Program-made: the position numbers and the translations under genes
Shown: positions 62,078 to 64,000 of the stretch, piece after piece
How positions within the stretch are numbered: position 1 is the first letter of the stretch
Layout: each line of letters opens with the position of its first letter
Notes under the pieces: generated by a model
Seen by the model: only the letters and a program-made list of their open reading frames with translations
Told to the model about the DNA's origin: nothing
Database searches by the model: none
Assembly: GCA_007922225.1 (NCBI GenBank)
Contig: ML680041.1
Coordinates: 587,025-651,024, forward strand
DNA: 64,000 nucleotides
Direction: 5' to 3'
Source of the DNA: Emydura subglobosa
Lineage: Eukaryota > Chordata > Testudines > Chelidae

Positions 62078-62955
62078 TCATAGAATCCTAGAAGATGAGG
62101 GTTGGCAGGGACCTCAGGAGGTATCTAGTCCAACCTCCTGCTCAAAGCAGGACTAACCTCAGCTAAATCATCCCAGCCAGGGCTTTGTCAAGCCAGGTCT
62201 TAAAAACCGCTAAGGATGGAGACTCCACCACCTCTCTAGGTAACCCATTCCAGTGCTTCACCACCCTCCTGGGGAAAAAGTTTTTCCTAATGTCCAGCCC
62301 CACTGCAACTTGAGACCGTTGCTCCTTGTTCTGTCGTCTGCCACCACTGAGAACAGCCTAGCTCCATCCTCCCTGGAATCCCCTTTCAGGTAGTTAAAGG
62401 CTGCTATTAAATCCCCCCTCATTCTTCCTTTCTGCAGACTAAACAAGCCCAGTTCCCTCAGCCTCTCCTCATAAGTCTTGTGCTCCAGCCCCCTCATCAT
62501 TTTTGTTGCCCTCCGCTGGACTCTCTCCAACTTGTCCACATCCTTCCTGTAGTGGGGGCCCAAAACTAGACACAATACTCCAGATGTGGCCTCACCAATG
62601 CCGAATAGAGGGGAATGATCACTTCCCTCAATCTGCTGACAATGCTCCTACTAATGCAGCCCAATATGCCATTAGCCTTCTTGGTAACCAGGGCACACTG
62701 CTGACTCATATCCAGCTTCTTATCCACTGTAACCCCCGGGTCCTTTTCTGCAGAACTGCTGTCTAGACCGTCAGTCCCCAGTCTGTAGCAATGCCTGGGA
62801 TTCTTCCATCCTAAGTGCAGGACTCTGCACTTCTCCTTGTTCAACCTCATCATATTTCTTTTGACGCAATCCTCCAATTTGTCTAGGGCACTCTGTGTCC
62901 TATCCCCGCCCTCCAGTGTATCTACCACTCCCCCCAGCTTAGCGTCATCTATGAA
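62078..62955 (-). mobile_element. CR1 LINE, 3' part (reverse)
   Basis: Starts CATAGAATCCTAGAAGATGA and GGGACCTCAGGAGGTATCTAG. Antisense frames at 62258-62575 and 62566-62928 read [23 protein letters not shown] and [19 protein letters not shown] blocks. One frameshift separates the two. It stops at about 62955. Confidence 0.88.
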
Positions 62956-63110
62956 CAGGAGCTGACGGGACTTGACTGAGTGGATGTTTTTCTAAAAGAT
63001 CCACTCTAAGAATTGTTTTGGGAAAGTCCTACGGCCTGTGTTATGAAGGTGGTCAGACTTGGTGACCACAATGGTCACTTCTGGCCTTGTCATCTATGAG
63101 GGAAAGAATT
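62956..63110 (+). mobile_element. Old CR1 LINE 3'-UTR fragment
   Basis: GTGTTATGAAGGTGGTCAGA, CTTGGTGACCACAATGGTCA and CTTCTGGCCTTG form a degenerate sense-strand CR1 3' end abutting the antisense copy. Confidence 0.6.
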
Positions 63111-63334
63111 TGCCAGTCAAAGTGGAGGGAAGCTCACCACCTCTTCCAGAAATGCGGGGGATATGACACAAACCATCTGAGGGAGCCCACAAGTGCTAGG
63201 TCCGTTAAAGAGACAGACTGAAGGAGGCCGGAATAAACTTTTATTATGAAGCCTGAAGGGAGTGGGGCTTACAGGGAGTCATACAGCTTAGAAACAGTAG
63301 CAGAAGGGATCTTGAAAAGGAGAAGGAAAGGCAG

Positions 63335-63365
<31 letters not shown>

Positions 63366-63368
63366 TCA
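63335..63368. repeat. (TTTC)n microsatellite
   Basis: Eight TTTC units. Confidence 0.9.
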
Positions 63369-63736
63369 GTTGAGAAGCAGCTTCCCTATCAGCAGTGGAA
63401 CCCGTGGCAATGACATGCTATGGAAGATGACAAACGCCAAGGAAGAGACGTGCCAAATATTCAGAAAAAGACGTTAAGCTTCACAGCCTCCCGCCTGGGC
63501 GACGGAGATCATGAGCCCCCTTTAGCAGTGGGGGAAACTGAGGCAGGGAGCAGGCAAAGGTTGATTGGGCCTTGCGGGTCATAGAGAGATTGGAAAGATG
63601 GATGCTGAAGTGTTTTGGAGGGTTTTCTTTAGCCTTGGGTCCCCATCCTGTTATCCTCCCGGGAACCTGCAAACAAGACATGACAGCACTGGAGTCTAAG
63701 GGTGGTGAAGGAGGCGTGGAACTGCAGGGGGAGCAG

Positions 63737-63863
63737 CCAGTAGGGGGTGCTATGGCTGACTCACCGGTGCGCTGCATGGCGCTCAGGGGTGCCATGCTGA
63801 GCAGGTCACTGGGGGGCGCTGCACTGCATGGAGCAGGGCAGGGGGGGCTCAGTAGGGGGCGCT
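63737..63863 (+). promoter_or_regulatory. Cluster of three CTCF-like motifs in one direction
   Basis: 63737-63751 (CCAGTAGGGGGTGCT), 63806-63820 (TCACTGGGGGGCGCT) and 63849-63863 (TCAGTAGGGGGCGCT) each fit the CTCF core with zero to two mismatches. They share one orientation within 127 bp, outside the receptor gene cluster. Confidence 0.5.
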
Positions 63864-64000
63864 CTCTGAAATGATTGGGCATCTGTCGTGCACCTGACAC
63901 GCCCCGCCCCAGAAGTGGCTGCATGTCAGCCGATGGCTGAAGGGCCTCCCACGGGAACAGAGTTGCTGAGGGGCCTTTTAGGTGTGGGGACAAATCCCCG

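Overview
The window is vertebrate nuclear DNA. CR1-type LINEs with the 3' end typical of sauropsids, MIR-like tRNA-derived SINE pieces, long introns and abundant microsatellites point to a turtle, with a crocodilian as the main alternative. Two 10-N assembly gaps lie at 17308-17317 and 55344-55353. Exon chains were built by hand from splice signals, reading phase and family similarity, so their edges are well supported but not transcript-verified.

Region 1 (1-28 kb) is a conserved block: the 3' end of RIPK3 (+), a complete 25-exon ADCY4 (+, 1072 residues, every junction in phase), then LTB4R (-). LTB4R2 (-) follows at 32.2-33.3 kb. Human chromosome 14q11 has the same four genes in the same relative order and orientation (LTB4R2, LTB4R, ADCY4, RIPK3), which supports the identifications. 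RIPK3 keeps its RHIM (core IQIG), ADCY4 keeps all visible catalytic residues in both cyclase domains, and both leukotriene B4 receptors have intact open frames.

Region 2 (33-56 kb) departs from the mammalian layout. No CIDEB-like gene is seen beside LTB4R2. Instead there are two related type I membrane receptors of the immunoglobulin superfamily on the minus strand, with LILR/KIR-like gene structure (signal peptide split over two exons, phase-1 Ig exons). One has two Ig domains, the other four. A frameshifted transmembrane exon at 35.7 kb looks like a relic of a third copy.

Region 3 (56-64 kb) is mostly transposon. It includes an old CR1 flanked by an unusually long 55-bp target duplication, interrupted by a younger antisense CR1 with a long open reverse-transcriptase frame.

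The non-coding part is rich in tandem repeats whose units resemble transcription-factor sites: CTCF-like arrays at 5.2, 40.7 and 63.8 kb, a YY1-like array at 41.4-43.1 kb, an ETS-like array at 2.6-3.2 kb, and a 64-bp array that appears to grow out of the LTB4R stop-codon region. I found no bacterial-type system, CRISPR array or novel enzyme pathway. The points most worth follow-up are the Ig receptor cluster, the factor-site minisatellites and the nested CR1.
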